NCBI RefSeq assembly: GCF_007859935.1 | Contig: NZ_SJPO01000001.1 | Coordinates: forward strand, 372,001-436,000 | Reading direction: 5' to 3' | Source: Posidoniimonas polymericola | Lineage (GTDB): Bacteria; Planctomycetota; Planctomycetia; Pirellulales; Lacipirellulaceae | Length of the DNA: 64,000 nt | Shown: positions 60,802-64,000 of the stretch, piece by piece | How the letters are laid out: each line of letters begins with the position of its first letter | How positions within the stretch are numbered: the first letter of the stretch is position 1 | Notes under the pieces: model-generated | Seen by the model: the letters and a program-made list of their open reading frames with translations, nothing else | Database searches by the model: none | What the model was told of the DNA's origin: nothing | Made by a program: the position numbers and the translations under genes

Positions 60802-61479
60802 TTGCAAGTCAACCCGCGACCCCCTGACCCGTCCCGGACTCGTCGCACAAAGGGGCGTCTGTGGCCGCTTGTGCTGGTGCTGCTGGCCGTGCCGGTTGTG
60901 CCCGCCGTGCTGCTGGGCGAGGACTGGGTTCGCGGCCTGTGGTCAGGCGAACTCCCCGATCGGGCATTGATCGTGGCTGGCGCCGCGTTGCTGGCGTCGG
61001 ACATCTTGCTGCCGGTCCCCTCGGGGCCGCTGCTTGTGCTGCTGGCGTCGCGGGTCGGCTGGCCGGCCGCCACGGCCGCCGGCGTGATTGGCCTCACGGT
61101 GGGAGGGCTGGCTGGGTACGCCCTGGCCCGCTGGGGCGGCCGTCCGCTGGCCGTCCGCTGGGCGGCGCCGGACGAGCTCGCGCGATGGGAGCAGGCGATC
61201 GCCGCCAATGGCTCGTGGATGGTGCTGGCGTCGCGTCCGATTCCGGTGGCGGCCGAGGCCGTGACCCTGGCGGCCGGGCTCGGCAGGATGACGCTGGGGC
61301 CGTTTGTTGGCTGGCTGCTGGTCGGCAACCTGCTGACCTCGCTGGTTTTTTCGGTGCTCGGTCAGGCGGCGGCTCAGAGCGAGGTGCTGAGCGTCGCGGT
61401 TGTGTTGGCGGTCGCTGCTCCGCTTGCTCTGCATCAATTGGCGAGGAACCGCCACAATAGGCGGGCGCCTAAAGACTGA
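60802..61479 (+). CDS. VTT (DedA/SNARE-associated-like) membrane protein
   Basis: The 225-residue integral membrane protein has about five hydrophobic segments and the VTT-domain landmarks ASDILLPVPSGPLLVLLA, GLTVGGLAGYALARWGGRPL and ASRPIPVAAEAVTLAAGLGRM, where the conserved Arg and the E/G motif lie. VTT proteins are implicated in lipid scrambling or undecaprenyl-phosphate recycling. The start is TTG 60802; no ATG precedes the first helix. It is divergent from the secreted Pro-rich gene. Confidence 0.83.
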   Translation: MQVNPRPPDPSRTRRTKGRLWPLVLVLLAVPVVPAVLLGEDWVRGLWSGELPDRALIVAGAALLASDILLPVPSGPLLVLLASRVGWPAATAAGVIGLTVGGLAGYALARWGGRPLAVRWAAPDELARWEQAIAANGSWMVLASRPIPVAAEAVTLAAGLGRMTLGPFVGWLLVGNLLTSLVFSVLGQAAAQSEVLSVAVVLAVAAPLALHQLARNRHNRRAPKD

Positions 61480-61866
61480 ATTATCCAGGTTTCGGCAAAT
61501 AGCTTGTTTTTTAGGGGTGACTTTGGTTTCGCTCAGATCAGGAGCTGGCGGGCGCCGTTTGCACGGTCGACCCAATCGATAAGAACGAATTGCAAGTGTC
61601 CGACTGGAAAACACCACAGAGCAACTGCCCCTTCAGCGAACGCCGTGTGGCATGCCGATACCCCTCGTGTCGGCACTCCGCAGTTCAATCGCGGCGTTGT
61701 TCGGCATGTACCACTAAGCGATCCAACCTTGCGGGCAGGGCATTGTTGGGATCGTCACAGCGGCGTCGCCGTCGAACAACGGCGGCGCGCGCCGCTGCGC
61801 ACATCCTGATTGCGTCGCGCTCCGCCTGGGCGGGTTCCACGAAACCAACACGTGGGGACCAGTTCC
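61480..61866. other. Gene-free gap before the LuxR-type regulator
   Basis: This 387-bp stretch contains no supported gene. The three frames open here overlap one another and are Arg/Ala-rich. No clear palindrome or Shine-Dalgarno sequence stands out apart from GGGGACC at 61853-61859, which could serve the ATG at 61867. It probably holds the promoter. Confidence 0.5.
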
Positions 61867-62643
61867 ATGCAACGCACGTTCGAAGAGTCGAGTCACTCTG
61901 GCAGCTGCTACGAGGTCGTAGTGGCGTCCCGGGACGGAGAATTCATCTCCACCGTACAGGCGCTGGCCGCGTCGCTCCCGACCCAATTGCAGGTCCGGGT
62001 GACGGCCGACGCCGATCATGTCGAGACCAACGGCCTCACCGCCGCGGTGGTCGTCGACCGCCGTTCTCTGTTAGGCCTGGGGGGCTCGGTCATTGCCCGG
62101 CCGATGCCCGAGGTCCCGGTGCTCTGCGTGCTCGACGGCGCCGAGGGCGCCGCGCTCGAGGCGCTCCGCCGCGGGGCTTGGGACGTGCTGGTGCCGCCGT
62201 TCGAGGCCCGCGACCTGCAGCGGCTGATGGAGCCGCTGGTCGCCGAGGGCGTCCGCCGCGCAGGCGACCGCGAGCTGATCAAAGACTTCTATTCCCGGCT
62301 CAACGCCCTGACCGACGCCGAGAGCGAGGTCATGGAGGCGGTCTGCGACGGCAAGCTCAACAAGCAGATCGCGCGGGAGCTGAATGTCAGCATCCGCACG
62401 GTCGAGCAACGCCGCCGCCGGGTGTTCACCAAGATGGACGTGCCGTCGGCGGTGCCGCTGGCGTGCCGTGTCTCGGAGGTCCGCACGATCGAGCGGCTGT
62501 CTCGGCCCGCCACGCTGAGCCCTCCGCCCGCCGACCCGCTGGGCCACGCACCGGCCATGGGTCCCGCTCCACCGGCGCCGACCCGGATGCCCGCCATCGC
62601 CGTGCCGACCTACAGCGCCGCTCCGATGAACCAGCCTTGCTGA
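61867..62643 (+). CDS. FixJ/NarL-like regulator with LuxR-type DNA-binding domain
   Basis: The 258-residue cytoplasmic protein has a receiver-like N-terminus (YEVVVASRDGEFISTVQALA, AAVVVDRRSLL, VPVLCVLDGAEGAALEALRRG) but no intact phospho-acceptor Asp pocket that I can assign. The LuxR helix-turn-helix is LTDAESEVMEAVCDGKLNKQIARELNVSIRTVEQRRRRVFTKM, near residues 146-188, followed by a Pro/Ala-rich tail. It may act as a pseudo-receiver regulator. No histidine kinase is adjacent. ATG 61867 follows GGGGACC. Confidence 0.82.
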   Translation: MQRTFEESSHSGSCYEVVVASRDGEFISTVQALAASLPTQLQVRVTADADHVETNGLTAAVVVDRRSLLGLGGSVIARPMPEVPVLCVLDGAEGAALEALRRGAWDVLVPPFEARDLQRLMEPLVAEGVRRAGDRELIKDFYSRLNALTDAESEVMEAVCDGKLNKQIARELNVSIRTVEQRRRRVFTKMDVPSAVPLACRVSEVRTIERLSRPATLSPPPADPLGHAPAMGPAPPAPTRMPAIAVPTYSAAPMNQPC

Positions 62644-62717
62644 GCGGCCGCCGGCAGTGGCGACATTGACCCACCTGGGGGCAGGGGCCCGCCGCGACAG
62701 CTTGCGGCGGGCCGGGG

Positions 62718-63800
62718 TCAAAACAGCCATTGCTGGCCGCCGGCCGCGGCCGGCGGCTTGAAGGCGGCGGCGTTGAGCCGCTCGCCGTCTACGTAGCCCA
62801 GCTTCCGCTTGAACGCGCCGAAGGCTTGGCCGATCTGCAGCGCGTACGCGCCCTCGCCGCGGTGGCGGACGCCAAACCGCGAGTCGTTTAGTTTGCCGCC
62901 GCGCACCGCGCCGATCATCGCCGTGACGCGTTCCAGCGACTCTGGCGCCGCGATCCGCAGCCAGTCCATGAACACCTCCTGCACGCCTGGAGGGAGCCGC
63001 AGCAGCGTGTAGCCCGCCTGCACGGCGCCCGCCTCACGGGCGGCGGCGAGGATCGCCGGCAGCTCGCTGTCGGTCAGCCCAGGGATCACCGGCGCGGCCA
63101 TCAGCTGCACCGGGATCCCGGCGTCGGTCAGCTCGCGTATCGCACGGAGCCGCGCCGCGGGGGAGCTGGTCCGCGGCTCCATCTTCCGCGACAGCTCCGC
63201 GTTGAGCGTTGGGATCGAGATCGCCACCCGGCCGGCCCCGTGCGCAGCGAGCTGCTGCAGCACGTCGATGTCGCGGGTCACGCCCGCGTTCTTGGTGATG
63301 ATCCCCACCGGCTGCAGGCACTCGGCCGCGACCTCCAGGCAGCCCCGCGTCAGCCGCAGCTGCCGCTCGATCGGCTGGTAGCAGTCGGTCACCCCGCTGA
63401 AGGCGATGGTCTCTGGGGTGTAGCGGGGCCGCGCGAGCCACTCCCGCAGCAGCGCTGGCGCCCGCCGCTTGACCAGGATCACGCTCTCGAAGTCGATCGC
63501 CGGGTCCAGCCCGAGGAACTCGTGGTACGGCCGGGCGTAGCAGTAGCTGCAGCCATGCTCGCACCCGCGGTAGGGGTTCACGCTGTAGCGAAACATAATG
63601 TCCGGCGAGCTGTTCTCCGTCACCACACTCTGCGAGTCGTCGTCGAAGAACCGCGTCGGCGGCCGCCGGGCGAGGTCCTCCAGGATGTCGTCCTCGGCCA
63701 GGTGCTCGTGGTCGGCCTCGAGCTGCAGCGGCTCAAAGCGGTTGCCGACCGGCGCCTGGGCGCCGCGGCCGCGGAGCGGTTTGCCGGGTTCACGTGCCAT
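62718..63800 (-). CDS. PA0069-type radical SAM protein
   Basis: The 360-residue protein has the radical SAM cluster site GCEHGCSYCYARPYHEF (C-x3-C-x2-C) and other SplB-like landmarks, IAFSGVTDCYQPIERQLRLT, GIITKNAGVTRDIDVL and ISIPTLNAELSRKMEPRT. The PA0069 family is common and of unknown reaction; relatives include spore photoproduct lyase. It starts with MAREPGKPLRGRGAQAPVGNRFEP at 63800; the in-frame extension to 63956 is Arg/Ala-rich. The remaining 200 bp of the window carry no gene. Confidence 0.9.
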   Translation of the reverse strand: MAREPGKPLRGRGAQAPVGNRFEPLQLEADHEHLAEDDILEDLARRPPTRFFDDDSQSVVTENSSPDIMFRYSVNPYRGCEHGCSYCYARPYHEFLGLDPAIDFESVILVKRRAPALLREWLARPRYTPETIAFSGVTDCYQPIERQLRLTRGCLEVAAECLQPVGIITKNAGVTRDIDVLQQLAAHGAGRVAISIPTLNAELSRKMEPRTSSPAARLRAIRELTDAGIPVQLMAAPVIPGLTDSELPAILAAAREAGAVQAGYTLLRLPPGVQEVFMDWLRIAAPESLERVTAMIGAVRGGKLNDSRFGVRHRGEGAYALQIGQAFGAFKRKLGYVDGERLNAAAFKPPAAAGGQQWLF

Positions 63801-64000
63801 GCACGGTAGTATACGGGTGTTTAGTGCCTGTGCAATGCCGCCATCCCTTGCGGTTGCGTTTGCACAACGCAGCGGGGCCCGACGTCCTGGGTTTGCCTCA
63901 CCGGCTCCGTCCGACCGGTTCTGGGCGGTTTGCTCGAAAGCGTTGTGAACAAACACGTTAGCTCCCGGGGCTGGCCTTTTCCGGAGCGACTGGCGCCGCG

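Noticed and set aside
61590-62669. 359-residue frame overlapping the LuxR-type regulator
   Set aside because: It is in a different frame from the regulator and turns into Arg/Gly-rich sequence; the regulator frame has a clear helix-turn-helix.

Overview
The window reads as chromosomal DNA of a high-GC planctomycete, most likely of the order Pirellulales. The evidence is the family mix, not a database match: tandem secreted sulfatases, PEP-CTERM proteins with dockerin-like segments, a surface protein with an LE-x-LE-x-R-x-LMAAD start, an HYExAFE protein, the small basic protein shared by planctomycetes, Verrucomicrobia and Chlamydiae, a Pro/Gly-tailed Ser/Thr kinase beside an ECF sigma factor, and many genes without a clear Shine-Dalgarno sequence. 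I see no rRNA, convincing tRNA, CRISPR array, prophage or classical insertion sequence.

Layout. 1-4.5 kb: a cytochrome bd-like oxidase subunit fused to cytochrome c, a repeat-filled gap, its probable membrane partner and an exported peroxiredoxin. 4.5-10.2 kb: HYExAFE protein, fumarase, TPR protein, lipoprotein, methyltransferase, ribosomal protein bL21. 10.8-12.4 kb: an RtcB-PrfH RNA-repair/ribosome-rescue pair. 12.5-15 kb: an acidic surface protein and a small STAS-like protein with a decayed relative upstream. 15-23 kb (minus strand): FecR-like membrane protein, RaiA, PtsN, HPr, Enzyme I, RNase E/G, a regulatory PTS set with no sugar permease. 23-28.3 kb: two sulfatases and a DUF255 thioredoxin protein. 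28.5-32.7 kb: HAD phosphatase, a REP-associated transposase bracketed by its hairpins, MnmA, and RF2 with a programmed frameshift. 32.8-37.5 kb: hypothetical protein, a broken small gene, Uma2 nuclease, soluble CZB chemoreceptor, PEP-CTERM protein, phytanoyl-CoA-type dioxygenase. 37.7-42.9 kb: two paralogous metzincin proteases, a translationally coupled beta-propeller protein and a lipase-like hydrolase. 42.9-47.5 kb: CutA, HEAT-repeat lipoprotein, glycosyltransferase, LolA-like protein. 47.7-51.6 kb: kinase/sigma locus interrupted by a GxxExxY gene inside long inverted repeats. 51.8-64 kb: EF-hand protein, FlgI-like protein, acetolactate synthase, SDR enzyme, PadR pair, small basic protein, VTT protein, LuxR-type regulator and a radical SAM enzyme.

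The least expected structure is at 50263-50798. A 136-residue PD-(D/E)XK-like GxxExxY protein is framed by 28-bp inverted repeats (27 of 28 matching) and sits between an ECF sigma factor and its kinase, so it looks like a small self-contained cassette. Other non-genic structure includes a 31-copy heptamer array just before a respiratory gene, a family of four TTTTGTCC/GGACAAAA hairpins at two loci, and REP-type hairpin pairs around the RAYT gene and at gene ends.
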